Assembly: GCA_029212415.1 (NCBI GenBank)
Contig: JARGOF010000001.1
Span: forward strand, 62,001-126,000
Source: Rhizobiaceae bacterium
GTDB taxonomy: Bacteria > Pseudomonadota > Alphaproteobacteria > Rhizobiales > Rhizobiaceae
DNA: 64,000 nt
Reading direction: 5' to 3'
Both the position numbers and the translations under genes were made by a program. Shown here in pieces: positions 51,810-60,758 of the stretch (position 1 is the stretch's first letter; every line of letters begins with the position of its first letter). The notes below the pieces were generated by a model, which saw only the letters and a list, made by a program, of their open reading frames with translations, made no database searches and was not told the DNA's origin.

Positions 51810-54239
51810 ATGGCTGTTTCCGCAAAGTCAGGCACATGGATGGAACGAGAGCGAAAAAACCTTCCTGATCGGGAGGTGCTGATCGGTCTGTTCGAACAGA
51901 TGGTGCTGCTGCGCCGGTTCGAGAGTGTCGCACAGGTTGCGACCCGCAAGGGTGAAACACCCGGATTTCTTCATCTTTATATTGGTCAGGAGGCAACCGG
52001 CGTCGGCGTCTGTGCACATTTGCGCACCACCGACTGGGTGACCTCCACGCATCGCGGCCATGGACATGCGCTGGCCAAGGGTTCCGAGCCGCGCCGCGTC
52101 ATGGCGGAGCTCTTCGGCAAGGCCGATGGTATCTGCGGCGGTCGGGGTGGCACCATGCACCTCTATGACAGGTCCGTGGGTCTCTTCGGCACCAATGGTA
52201 TTGTCGGGGCCGGCATCGGTCATGCCGTCGGCATTGGTCTGAGTGCGCGGTGCAGGGGGCGTGATGATATTGGTGTTGCCTTTTTTGGCGATGGAGCCAC
52301 GAACCATGGAGCGTTCCATGAAGGGCTCAATCTTGCCGCGGTGCTGAATGCGCCCACCGTGTTCGTTTGCGAGAACAACCTCTATGCAACGGCGACGCCG
52401 CTGAACACCGTGACACGGAACACGGATATTGCAAGCAAGGCGGCCTCTTATGGCATGCCGGGCATTGCCGTCGACGGCAATGACGTATTTGCCGTCTGGC
52501 TGGCCATGAAAGAGGCGAGCGAGAGGGCACGCACCGGCAAGGGGCCGACACTTCTGGAGTGCAAGACCTATCGTACGGTTGGGCACCATGAGGGCGACCC
52601 GGTTGTCGGCACTTACAGGACGCAGGAAGAGGTTGACGCCTGGGTGAAACGCGATCCGGTCGACCTGTTTCGCAAACGGCTGATTGAAGATTTCGGCGTT
52701 GCCGAGGCTGACGATCTTGCAAGGATCGAGGCGCGGATCGACGAAATTGTGCAGGACGCGCTGGAATTTGCCCGCAAAGCGCCAAAACCTGATCCGGCAA
52801 CCGTGCGGCGGCATGTTTTTGCGGATCCGATCAACCCTGTTGAAGCCACCAGGCCCCAGGCGTCCGGTGGGACCCGGGTTCAGGGCTGGCTTGAGGCTGT
52901 CCGGGACGGTATTGCCGAAGAGATGCGTGCCAATCCTCATATCATTTACCTGGGAGAAGGAACCGGCGAGCGCGGCGGCAGTTTTGCCCATACAAAAAAT
53001 CTCTGGGATGAATTTGGCGCGGAGCGGATGATCGATACGCCGATTTCCGAACAGGGATTCACAGCCGCTTCCGTGGGTGCGTCAGCAACCGGCACACGGG
53101 CTGTGGCGGATTTGATGTTTGCCGATTTTGCGTTTGAGACAGCCGGGCAGATATTCCTGCAGGCCGCCAAGCTGCGTTATATGAGCAATGGTGCAATGAA
53201 TGCCCCTATGGTGGTGCGTGCAGGGGCCGGTGCGCTGCGCAGTTCAGGACCGCACCACAGTGGCATCTACCACCCGATTTTCGCACAGATGCCGGGTCTT
53301 GTTGTCTGTGTGCCGGCGACGCCGGCAGACGCCAAAGGTCTGATGAAGACGGCGTTGCGCGCCAGCGATCCGGTGATCATGCTCGAACCCAAGGCGCTCT
53401 TTGCGTCAAAGGGCGAGGTGCCGAGCGATGAGCACTATGTTCCCTTCGGGTCTGCGCGCCTTGCCCGGGTGGGTGCGGACATTACCATCGTGGCCGCCGG
53501 GCAGATGGTCGGCGTGGCGTTGCAGGCGAGTGAAGCTCTGCTTGAGCGCGGCGTGGATGCCGAGGTGATTGATCTGCGGACGATCATGCCGCTGGATGTC
53601 GGAACCATTGTGGATAGCGTCAAAAAGACCCATCGGTTGCTGGTGGTGGATGAAGCCTGGGCGATGTGCGGCATCGGCGGGGAAATTGCCCAGACGATCA
53701 ATGAACTGGCCTTTGACGATCTGGATGCGCCGGTCGGGCGTTTGCACAGTGCGCCGACCTCGCATCCCTTTGCACCGGTTCTCGAGGAAGCGATGCTTGT
53801 GAGTGTACAGCAGGTTGTCGATGGCGCTGAGTCCGTCGTGGCCGGTATTGCGCCGGTTCCCGATCATTGGCATGCGCCGGGGATCACGGCGACACCCGCT
53901 GCCGCGAGGCCCATTGCCGAGGCGTCCCAAGCAGCTGCTGCCAAGCCGGGCCCTGCGTCTTCTGATGCGCCGAATGAACCCTCTGCACTTGACGAAAATG
54001 AGGAGGCGATCACCATGCCGCACGGTGACCTGACGGTCTCGGAGGGCACGTTGGTCAAATGGCTGCACGCTGTGGGCGACGCGGTCAGCGAAGGTGACCT
54101 GATCGCCGAGATCGAAACGGACAAGGCCATTGTGGAAATCGATGCGCCGGCCACCGGGACTCTGATCAGCATTGACCAGCCTGTTGGTGCCACCGTGCCG
54201 ATGGGTGGGCGGATCGGTGTCGTCCGAAAATCCAATTGA
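51810..54239 (+). CDS. Single-chain 2-oxoacid dehydrogenase: E1alpha-E1beta fusion with C-terminal lipoyl domain
   Basis: About 809 residues; the ATG follows a strong GGGGGAGG, making it better than the track start 42 bases earlier. Residues 20-345 are E1alpha, with FLHLYIGQEATGVG, STHRGHGHALAKG, GGRGGTMHLYD and the thiamine-diphosphate motif from GDGATNHGAFHEG to ENN (160-190). Residues about 355-690 are E1beta (NPHIIYLGEGTGERGG, DTPISEQGFTAASVGASATG, DLMFADF, LRSSGPHHSG, EVIDLRTIMPLD). An Ala/Pro-rich linker leads to a lipoyl domain (about 732-809) with IAEIETDKAIVEIDAPATG, the Lys in ETDKA being the lipoylation site. E1 normally has no lipoyl domain; it belongs on E2. Acetoin-type or branched-chain substrates are possible. 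Confidence 0.88.
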   Translation: MAVSAKSGTWMERERKNLPDREVLIGLFEQMVLLRRFESVAQVATRKGETPGFLHLYIGQEATGVGVCAHLRTTDWVTSTHRGHGHALAKGSEPRRVMAELFGKADGICGGRGGTMHLYDRSVGLFGTNGIVGAGIGHAVGIGLSARCRGRDDIGVAFFGDGATNHGAFHEGLNLAAVLNAPTVFVCENNLYATATPLNTVTRNTDIASKAASYGMPGIAVDGNDVFAVWLAMKEASERARTGKGPTLLECKTYRTVGHHEGDPVVGTYRTQEEVDAWVKRDPVDLFRKRLIEDFGVAEADDLARIEARIDEIVQDALEFARKAPKPDPATVRRHVFADPINPVEATRPQASGGTRVQGWLEAVRDGIAEEMRANPHIIYLGEGTGERGGSFAHTKNLWDEFGAERMIDTPISEQGFTAASVGASATGTRAVADLMFADFAFETAGQIFLQAAKLRYMSNGAMNAPMVVRAGAGALRSSGPHHSGIYHPIFAQMPGLVVCVPATPADAKGLMKTALRASDPVIMLEPKALFASKGEVPSDEHYVPFGSARLARVGADITIVAAGQMVGVALQASEALLERGVDAEVIDLRTIMPLDVGTIVDSVKKTHRLLVVDEAWAMCGIGGEIAQTINELAFDDLDAPVGRLHSAPTSHPFAPVLEEAMLVSVQQVVDGAESVVAGIAPVPDHWHAPGITATPAAARPIAEASQAAAAKPGPASSDAPNEPSALDENEEAITMPHGDLTVSEGTLVKWLHAVGDAVSEGDLIAEIETDKAIVEIDAPATGTLISIDQPVGATVPMGGRIGVVRKSN

Positions 54240-54263
54240 ACCTCATCGGGGGAGGGACGAGCC

Positions 54264-55277
54264 ATGAAGATACTTTGCGCCAACTGGCAGGCCGATGATG
54301 AGGCCGCGCTCGAACGCGAAGCCTTTCCGGATGTGGAATTTATCCTTGCGCGCCCCGGTTCGCACAGTGCTGCACCACTGGATAGGGATATGTGCCGCAC
54401 GGTCGATGCCGTGATCAACTATTCACCGGCGTTCGATGTGGCGGCAGATCCATCCGAGTTCCCGAATGCAAAGATTGCTGTTCGTTCCGGTGTGGGCTTT
54501 GACAATATCAACGCACCGGGCTGGGCGGCGCGCAATATACCCGCCTGCAATGTCCCTGATTATGGCACGACAGAGGTTGCGGATCACGCCATCGCCCTGA
54601 TGCTTTCGTTAACCCGCGGCACCACATCCTATGCCAATGAACTGGCAGGCCAGGGGCAGGCGGGATGGCATTTTTCCAAAGCGCCGTTGATGCGCCGTCA
54701 CAAGGGGGCAACATTTGGTATCATCGGATTCGGACGTATCGGGCTTGCCGCTGCACGGCGCGCGGCAGCATTCGATATGCGTGTCGTGTTTTACGACCCC
54801 TATCTGTTGTCGGGTGTTGATCTTTCAACCGGCTTTGATCGGGTGCATTCACTGGCCGAACTGATGGCCATCAGCGATGTTGTCTCTGTGCATGCACCGC
54901 TGACCGATGAAACCCGTCACATGCTGGGGGCAGCGGAATTTGCAGCTGCCAAACCCGGCCTTATCCTCATCAATACGGCACGGGGGCCGATCATCGATCT
55001 GACTGCGCTCGAAGAGGCCATGCGCAAAGGTTCGGTGGCGGGGGCCGGGCTTGATGTGCTGCCGGTTGAGCCGAGCGATATGGACCATCCATTGATGGCG
55101 GCCTGGCGGCGCGAGGAAGCCTGGATCTGGGGTCGGCTGATCGTCACACCGCATGCGGCCTTCTACAGCCCGGCGGCGATGCGCGATCTCAGGCTGAAGT
55201 CTGTCGAAGTGGTGGTGGCCTATCTCAAAGAGGGCCGTCTGACCAATTGTATCAATGCCGATGGGTTGAAGCTGTGA
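54264..55277 (+). CDS. D-2-hydroxyacid dehydrogenase (NAD-dependent)
   Basis: 337 residues, ATG after GGGGGAGG. The fold is D-isomer 2-hydroxyacid dehydrogenase: VRSGVGFDNINAPGWAARNIPACNVPDYGTTEVADHAIALML, nucleotide site GATFGIIGFGRIGLAAARRAAAF, and the catalytic Arg/Glu/His in NTARGP, LDVLPVEPSD and TPHAAFYS. It resembles CtBP/phosphoglycerate-dehydrogenase-like members with broad substrates. Between the E1 fusion and the mini-E2 it may supply the 2-oxoacid from a 2-hydroxyacid. Its stop overlaps the next start by one base. Confidence 0.88.
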   Translation: MKILCANWQADDEAALEREAFPDVEFILARPGSHSAAPLDRDMCRTVDAVINYSPAFDVAADPSEFPNAKIAVRSGVGFDNINAPGWAARNIPACNVPDYGTTEVADHAIALMLSLTRGTTSYANELAGQGQAGWHFSKAPLMRRHKGATFGIIGFGRIGLAAARRAAAFDMRVVFYDPYLLSGVDLSTGFDRVHSLAELMAISDVVSVHAPLTDETRHMLGAAEFAAAKPGLILINTARGPIIDLTALEEAMRKGSVAGAGLDVLPVEPSDMDHPLMAAWRREEAWIWGRLIVTPHAAFYSPAAMRDLRLKSVEVVVAYLKEGRLTNCINADGLKL

Positions 55278-55975
55278 TGGATATGTCGGTGGCAAAGGCC
55301 GGGCGTGTGATTGCATCTCCCTATGCACGGCGCCTGGCCGGTGAACGCAGCATTGCGCTGGAGGCCTTGTCTGGCAGCGGACCGGCAGGGCGCATTGTCG
55401 CCGCTGATATCCTGTCATTTGTGGCGCAGCCGACCGGGAGCCCGATTGCAGCGCAAAATGTTGCACCCTGCGCCATCGCAGCCACCATCGGGCTGGAAAA
55501 CGTGTACGCACTGCTTTCGCACCTGTGCAAAGCGGGTGGGCCGTTCGAGTTGGTTGATCTGGCGTTGCGGGCGGCAGAATGTGCGCGGGCAGAGGTTTTT
55601 GCGGGCCGCGCGAATCTGCATGAAGGCGTGGCGCTTGAAGTGGGTCTTTCCAAGGCAAGGCGGCAGCGTGTATTTGCCAATGCGACAGGCATGTCGTTGA
55701 CGCAGCTTCATCAGAATCGTGTCGAAAATGGCGCGGGCGATGAGGCCGAGGAGCCGGCATTGCTCAGCCTGAGAATTGCCGAAGCGCAAAAGCTCCGGAT
55801 GGTCGCCATGCCCCTGCTGCAGGGGCGGGCAATGCGGCTTGCCATTGATTATGGCCGGGTGAATGCGGAGTGCACATTGTTCTTTGACGCAGTGCAGATC
55901 GAAGAGGAGGATGCCGTGGCATTCCTGGTGCATTTCACAGCCGGTATCGAAGCGCCCTTGCGTCTGCTCGTGTGA
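55277..55975 (+). CDS. Miniature E2-like protein: peripheral-subunit-binding domain plus degenerate acyltransferase core, no lipoyl domain
   Basis: 232 residues from the ATG that overlaps the previous stop (TGATG). Residues about 11-46 form a peripheral-subunit-binding domain (ASPYARRLAGERSIALEALSGSGPAGRIVAADI), the piece with which E2 holds E1 and E3. The rest is a shortened E2 core ending FLVHFTAGIEAPLRLLV. Where active E2 proteins have the DHRxxDG signature, this one reads TLFFDAVQIEEEDAVAFL, so the catalytic His is lost and the Asp is probably Glu. There is no N-terminal lipoyl domain; that domain sits on the E1 fusion two genes upstream. It is most likely a scaffold rather than an acyltransferase. 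Confidence 0.78.
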   Translation: MDMSVAKAGRVIASPYARRLAGERSIALEALSGSGPAGRIVAADILSFVAQPTGSPIAAQNVAPCAIAATIGLENVYALLSHLCKAGGPFELVDLALRAAECARAEVFAGRANLHEGVALEVGLSKARRQRVFANATGMSLTQLHQNRVENGAGDEAEEPALLSLRIAEAQKLRMVAMPLLQGRAMRLAIDYGRVNAECTLFFDAVQIEEEDAVAFLVHFTAGIEAPLRLLV

Positions 55976-56133
55976 AGCGGCTGCCGATTGGGCAGGATTG
56001 CAAATCGGGGCTGGCGGCCTTGATTGGGGATATCACAAGAGGCACAGGTTGGTTGTAAAACCATTATCCTTGATTCACCGGGTCGTAATTCTGTGTTAGA
56101 AAAGCCTTCTCAGCAACAAAGCCAGAAATTCTC

Positions 56134-56904
56134 ATGATTGAAAAGACTTCCGATGTATATCTTCTGCCGCAGCGTCCGCTGCTGCGTGCCAATGGCCCTT
56201 TGTATCGACAACTTGCCGATGTCCTGCGCGATCCCATTGCATCCGGCAGCTATCCCGTCGGCAGTGAACTGCCAAAGGAAGCCGATATAGCCAACCGATT
56301 CAGCGTCAGTCTGATGACCGTGCGTCAGGCGTTGCGCGAACTGGAAGCCGATGGGCTGATCAAGAAACGCTCTGCAAAGCCCGCCCTTGTTGCTGCGCGC
56401 AATCCCTCGCTGAATCTGAGCTGGGACTTCAAGAATTTTGCCGATATTGCAGAATATACCCGCGATGCGGTTCTGGACATCAAATCCTATGAGAAGGAAA
56501 GCTCGCTGCTCATGGCACGCCATTTTGGCATGGGCAAGGATGAAAAGGGCTATTGCCTGCGCAGTGTGTTGACGGTTGGTGACCAGAAAAAGGCTCAGGT
56601 GACCACCTATTTTCCTCCGGACATCGGCGCGCAACTCAAGCGCAAGGATTTCACCGATGTGCTGATCTTTCGTTCCGTTCAGCAGCGTTTGAATGTACGC
56701 CTTGAAGTGGCGCATATGACGGTGCGCGCCGAGATTGCTGATGAAACGCTTGCCGCGGATCTGGAGATTGCGGAGGGCGCACCCATCCTGACGGTGGAAA
56801 TGCTCTATCAGTCCGCTGATCAGCGTCACATCGAATTGTCGATTGCCCGCCACCCGGCTGATCTGTTCAGTATTTCTTACGATGCACCCAACAATCTGGC
56901 CTGA
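56134..56904 (+). CDS. GntR/HutC-family transcriptional regulator with UTRA domain (second)
   Basis: 256 residues. Winged helix: PLYRQLADVLRDPIASGSYPVGSELPKEADIANRFSVSLMTVRQALRELEADGLIKKR (22-80). UTRA domain: KGYCLRSVLTVGDQKKAQVTTYFPPDIGAQL, ..., GAPILTVEMLYQSADQRHIELSIARHPADLFSISYD. It lies between the 2-oxoacid dehydrogenase genes and the CUT2 transporter, all in one direction. The TATAATA-type repeats in front of the SDR, E1 and binding-protein genes are its likely sites, so it would control both enzyme and transport arms. Confidence 0.9.
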   Translation: MIEKTSDVYLLPQRPLLRANGPLYRQLADVLRDPIASGSYPVGSELPKEADIANRFSVSLMTVRQALRELEADGLIKKRSAKPALVAARNPSLNLSWDFKNFADIAEYTRDAVLDIKSYEKESSLLMARHFGMGKDEKGYCLRSVLTVGDQKKAQVTTYFPPDIGAQLKRKDFTDVLIFRSVQQRLNVRLEVAHMTVRAEIADETLAADLEIAEGAPILTVEMLYQSADQRHIELSIARHPADLFSISYDAPNNLA

Positions 56905-56941
56905 TTGGGACGTCTTCAATCCGCCGAGAAACCCGCTGTTG

Positions 56942-56975
56942 TTGCTGGACAAGCGTATAAAAGTATAATAGCATC
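56942..56975 (+). promoter_or_regulatory. Promoter of the CUT2 transporter operon, overlapped by an AGTATAATAGCAT repeat
   Basis: TTGCTG and TATAAT are 16 bases apart (56942-56947 and 56964-56969). The -10 box is part of AGTATAATAGCATCAT, which shares TATAATAGCAT with the other strand of the site at 51731-51741. GntR repression at the -10 is plausible. Confidence 0.55.
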
Positions 56976-57138
56976 ATAGCTACCCTGCTGGAGAGGAGAT
57001 CAACCGCGTTGGTGTCGGCAGTGGCCCTGTGGAAAATCACGTATCAAGACAGTGCCGCACGGTGACGACAACAAATATTTCGGCCGGCACTTCCATCAGG
57101 GAAAATGGGTGCACGGTCGGATGGAGGAGGAAAAGGTT

Positions 57139-58197
57139 ATGAAACTCAAAGCTCTTGTGCTCGCGGCTCTGGCCGCTACGACGCTGGCAGGCGTGGGTGG
57201 TCCTGCGCTTGCGAAAAGCGAGCCCTATGTCATCTATCTTTCGAATAATTTTGTCGGTAATGACTGGCGCCAGCAGATGGAACGTGTCGCCGAGATTTCG
57301 GTTGCAAAGGGTCCCTTGAAAGGCCGTGTCGATCTTCGGATCGAGAATGTTGAAAATGCGGTCCAGGCGCAAATCAATTCGCTGAACAATATCATGCGCC
57401 AGAAGCCTGACGCCATTTTGATCGATGCCGCCTCTGACACGGCTTTGAACCCGACCATCAAGAAAGCCTGTGACGCAGGTATTGTGGTAATCAGTTTTGA
57501 CCAGGTGGTGACGGCACCCTGTGCCTACGCGCTTGGATCCGACTGGGACATGATCCCGGCCGTCATGGCCGAATGGCTTGCCAAGGAAATCGACGGCAAG
57601 GGCAAGGTCATTGTTGATCGGGGCCTTGCCGGCGCACCCATCTCTGCGCAATTGCAGGGCGGCTATGAAAAGGTGCTGGCCAATTATCCGGATATTGAAG
57701 TTGTCGGCTATTATAACGGCGAATATGCGCTAGGGCCCGAGCAGTCGGGGGTAGCAGCCCTGTTGGCGGCCAATCCTCAGGTCGATGGCATTTTGACTCA
57801 GGGTTACGGGTCGGGTGCCATTCAGGCGCTGAAAGATGCCGGCCGTCCGATTGTTCCGGTCGTGGGGTTTTCCTATAATGTCGCAGCGCTGACCTGCGCG
57901 CAGACAGAAGGCGCGCGTTGCATATTGGGTTCCAATCCGGCCTATCTTTCATCCGAAGCGATCAAGCTTGCTGTTGAAATTCTCGACACCGGAAAGCGGC
58001 CGGAAGAGCGCTCGGTGGTGGTCAAAGGCGATTTCGTGACCACCCACCCGTTCAAATCCGAGCTCTATCCATCGGCAACGATGTTGAAAATAGCAGTGGG
58101 TGAAAATGCCTTCCCGGATCAGCCTCCTGGCCTGACCCTGCCGATCACGCCTGATTGGGTCGATATCACGGCAGCGGAAGCCGCCGGCTCGAACTGA
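57139..58197 (+). CDS. CUT2-type ABC transporter periplasmic binding protein (second system)
   Basis: 352 residues from the ATG after GGAGGAGG. Signal peptide MKLKALVLAALAATTLAGVGGPALA, then a type I periplasmic-binding fold: YVIYLSNNFVGNDWRQQMERVAEISVAKGPLKGRVDLRIENVENAVQAQINSLNNIMRQKPDAILIDAASDTALNPTIKKACDAGIVVISFD, and VDGILTQGYGSGAIQALKDAGRP. It starts a complete CUT2 operon that ends with an SMP-30 lactonase, suggesting a sugar or sugar-acid lactone as substrate. Confidence 0.9.
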   Translation: MKLKALVLAALAATTLAGVGGPALAKSEPYVIYLSNNFVGNDWRQQMERVAEISVAKGPLKGRVDLRIENVENAVQAQINSLNNIMRQKPDAILIDAASDTALNPTIKKACDAGIVVISFDQVVTAPCAYALGSDWDMIPAVMAEWLAKEIDGKGKVIVDRGLAGAPISAQLQGGYEKVLANYPDIEVVGYYNGEYALGPEQSGVAALLAANPQVDGILTQGYGSGAIQALKDAGRPIVPVVGFSYNVAALTCAQTEGARCILGSNPAYLSSEAIKLAVEILDTGKRPEERSVVVKGDFVTTHPFKSELYPSATMLKIAVGENAFPDQPPGLTLPITPDWVDITAAEAAGSN

Positions 58198-58215
58198 TCC
58201 CCATCCAGTCAACTA

Positions 58216-58240
58216 CCTCCCGGTGGAAAGCACCGGGAGG
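58216..58240 (+). terminator. Perfect 10-bp hairpin between binding-protein and ATPase genes
   Basis: CCTCCCGGTG GAAAG CACCGGGAGG, with no T run after it. In this position it probably stabilises the binding-protein mRNA or attenuates read-through into the ATPase gene. Confidence 0.65.
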
Positions 58241-58256
58241 CCATTCGGGGCCTTTC

Positions 58257-59759
58257 ATGGATATTGTCCAGGTCAAGGGACTGACCAAGCGGTTTGGTGG
58301 CATTGTTGCCCTGGACGGCGCTGATTTCAGCGCGCGGCTTGGAGAGGTTCACGCACTGCTTGGCGAGAACGGTGCCGGCAAAAGCACATTCATTCAAATC
58401 CTGTCGGGGGCGCTCACGCATGATGGCGGTGACATTCTTGTCGACGGCCAGGACTATCGCCCTGTCAATCCTGATGAAGCCCTTGGGCGCGGCATTGCAG
58501 CGGTATTTCAGGAGCTCTCGCTTGTTCCCGATCTGAGCGTTGAGCAGAACATCTGGTTTCGAAGAGAACCGCGCACCTGGTTGCGCACTGTCGATGTCGC
58601 GCAAATGCGGCAGCAAACACTGGAGCTGTTTGAGCGGTATCATTTCCCTTCCATTGCGACGACCAGAGAGGTTCGCAATCTGACGCTTGCCGAACGGCAG
58701 ATCGTTGAAGTGGCAAAAGGCCTGGCAAAAGATCCGCGCATCCTTATTCTTGATGAGGCTACATCCGCATTGCCGGCGAGCGAGGCGACGTGGCTTTTGT
58801 CTCTTGCGCGGCAGCTTGCCGATGAGGGCAGGCTGGTCATTTTCATTTCGCACCGCATGGGTGAGGTCCGAGCGATTGCTGACCGGGTCAGCGTGTTTCG
58901 CAATGGTTCGACGGTTGCCACCCATGATGCCGCTGCAGTTTCCGACGACCAAATCGTCACCGAGATGATCGGACGACAGCTTGCACGTCTTTATCCGGAG
59001 CGTGTGGACACGGCAACGGATCGGGTGGCTTTGCAGGTGCGCGATTTTTCCAGCCCGCCAATGCTCAATGGTGTGAATTTTGATCTCCGTGAGGGCGAAG
59101 TGCTGGGTGTTGGCGGGCTGCAGGGACACGGCCAGCGTGAAATGTTTCAGTCGCTGTTTGGTGCAGACAAGGCTTTGGGCAGCATAACGCTGTGGGGCAA
59201 GCCGGTTCGCTTTGACACGCCGCGTCAGGCATTGAGCGGGTCCGAGGGGATTGCCCTGGTGCCGGAGGATCGGCGCGGTCAGGGATTGTTGCTGAGCAAG
59301 AGCGTTCGCGAAAATCTGGCCTTGCCTGTCATCCGGCGTTTCAGTCATTTTGGGCTTCTTGACCAGCGCAAGGAAACAGAGCTTGTCCGGGAGACCATGA
59401 AGTCCCTGAGTATCAAGGCGGATACGCCGGAACAGATCGCCGGAACCCTGTCCGGTGGCAACCAGCAAAAGGTCATCTTCGGCAAGATGCTGATGACCCA
59501 GGCGCGTGTGCTGCTGCTTTATGATCCGACCCGTGGCGTCGATGTCGGCACCAAGGGAGAGATTTTCCAATTGATGCGCCAGCTGGCGTCGGAGGGCTAT
59601 GCGATCCTATTTTATTCCAGCGACCTGCCCGAACTGGTCAATGTCGCGGACCGTGTGATGGTTTTGCGCAGTGGACGCGTTGCGCGGATGCTCGAAGGCG
59701 ATGACATCACCGAAGAGGAAATCCTGCGCGCGGCCGTATTCGACAGCGAGGCCGCCTAG
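58257..59759 (+). CDS. CUT2 ABC transporter ATP-binding protein with two nucleotide-binding domains (second system)
   Basis: 500 residues from the ATG of MDIVQVKGLTKRFGG; the track extension overlaps the binding-protein gene. Domain 1: GENGAGKSTFIQIL, LTLAERQIVEVAKGL (altered signature), ILILDEATSALPASE. Domain 2: GGLQGHGQREMFQ, good signature LSGGNQQKVIFGKML, but Walker B reads LLLYDPTRGVDVG where the usual form is FDEPTRGVD. Thus each half has one weakened element, the asymmetric pattern common in this family. It powers the two permeases encoded next. Confidence 0.91.
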   Translation: MDIVQVKGLTKRFGGIVALDGADFSARLGEVHALLGENGAGKSTFIQILSGALTHDGGDILVDGQDYRPVNPDEALGRGIAAVFQELSLVPDLSVEQNIWFRREPRTWLRTVDVAQMRQQTLELFERYHFPSIATTREVRNLTLAERQIVEVAKGLAKDPRILILDEATSALPASEATWLLSLARQLADEGRLVIFISHRMGEVRAIADRVSVFRNGSTVATHDAAAVSDDQIVTEMIGRQLARLYPERVDTATDRVALQVRDFSSPPMLNGVNFDLREGEVLGVGGLQGHGQREMFQSLFGADKALGSITLWGKPVRFDTPRQALSGSEGIALVPEDRRGQGLLLSKSVRENLALPVIRRFSHFGLLDQRKETELVRETMKSLSIKADTPEQIAGTLSGGNQQKVIFGKMLMTQARVLLLYDPTRGVDVGTKGEIFQLMRQLASEGYAILFYSSDLPELVNVADRVMVLRSGRVARMLEGDDITEEEILRAAVFDSEAA

Positions 59760-59762
59760 ATC

Positions 59763-60758
59763 ATGGATTCGTCTTCCAAACAATTGCAGAGCCCACAGTC
59801 GATGAACATGCAATCGCGGTTGTTGGCGCATGCACCATTCCTGGTTGCCTGTTCCATGCTCGTTGTCATCGTGGCCATTTACGGCTCGCTGCAGACGGGC
59901 GTTTTCACCATTGACGAGATCAATCTGAACACGGCTGCGGCCATGACCCTGATGCTTGCGGCAACCGGTCAGACAATCGTGCTTTTGCGCGGTGGCATTG
60001 ACCTGTCCATCGGCGGGATGATCTCCCTGGGGACAGTCATTGCCGCAACCCGGTTTGGCGAAGAACCGGCAAATATCCTGCTCTGGTCGGCCATCATTCT
60101 GGCCATAGGTTTCGGAATTGGCGCTCTTACCGGCTTGCTGATTTCGGTTCTGCGGCTGCAGCCATTCCTGGTGACGCTGGCCGGCTGGTCCATTCTGAAC
60201 GGCATCGCGCTCATGATCCTGCCGACCGATGGCGGCAAAGTGCCCGAATGGTGGATCGGGTCGGGCTATCTGGAGTTTTTGGGCCTGGGCACACCGGTGT
60301 GGATCCTGTTGGCGCTGATCGTCTTCTGGTGCTGGTTTCGCGCCACGCGCCTGTGCACGATCATCAAGGCAACGGGTTCAAGCGAGAAGTCGGCGTTTCT
60401 CTCCGGCGTTTCCATCACCCGGATCAATATCATCACCTACGGATTGTCGGGATTCTTCGCAGCGCTCGCCTCGCTCTATCTGACCACGCAGATCGGCGGT
60501 GGTTCACCCAATATTGGCACCGACTACATATTGCCCTCGGTTGCTGCGGCGATTATCGGTGGTGTCAGCCTGTTCGGGGGACGTGGCCATCTGTTCGGCA
60601 CGATTGTCGGCGCCTACATCCTGACGTTGATCGGCAATCTGGTATTTGTTCTCAGGGTATCGAGTTACTGGCAGCCGGTCATGTCGGGCGTCATCTTGCT
60701 GCTGGCTGTTCTTGCCAGTTCCTATGCTGAACAAAAAGCACGGAAGCGAGGCTCATGA
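59763..60758 (+). CDS. CUT2 ABC transporter permease (second system, first permease)
   Basis: 331 residues. RbsC-type pattern: NTAAAMTLMLAATGQTIVLLRGGIDLSIGGMISLGTVIAAT, RLCTIIKATGSSEKSAFLSGV, and ILPSVAAAIIGGVSLFGGRGHLFGTIVGAYILTLI. About ten membrane segments. It starts three bases after the ATPase stop and overlaps the next permease by ATGA, so the two are made in equal amounts as a heterodimer. Confidence 0.92.
   Translation: MDSSSKQLQSPQSMNMQSRLLAHAPFLVACSMLVVIVAIYGSLQTGVFTIDEINLNTAAAMTLMLAATGQTIVLLRGGIDLSIGGMISLGTVIAATRFGEEPANILLWSAIILAIGFGIGALTGLLISVLRLQPFLVTLAGWSILNGIALMILPTDGGKVPEWWIGSGYLEFLGLGTPVWILLALIVFWCWFRATRLCTIIKATGSSEKSAFLSGVSITRINIITYGLSGFFAALASLYLTTQIGGGSPNIGTDYILPSVAAAIIGGVSLFGGRGHLFGTIVGAYILTLIGNLVFVLRVSSYWQPVMSGVILLLAVLASSYAEQKARKRGS

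Noticed and set aside
51828-52991. 387-aa minus-strand ORF over the E1 fusion
   Set aside because: Shadow of the thiamine-dependent enzyme frame; histidine/arginine-rich nonsense composition.
58209-59570. 453-aa minus-strand ORF over the CUT2 ATPase
   Set aside because: Antisense to a gene with intact Walker and signature motifs; no recognisable protein features.
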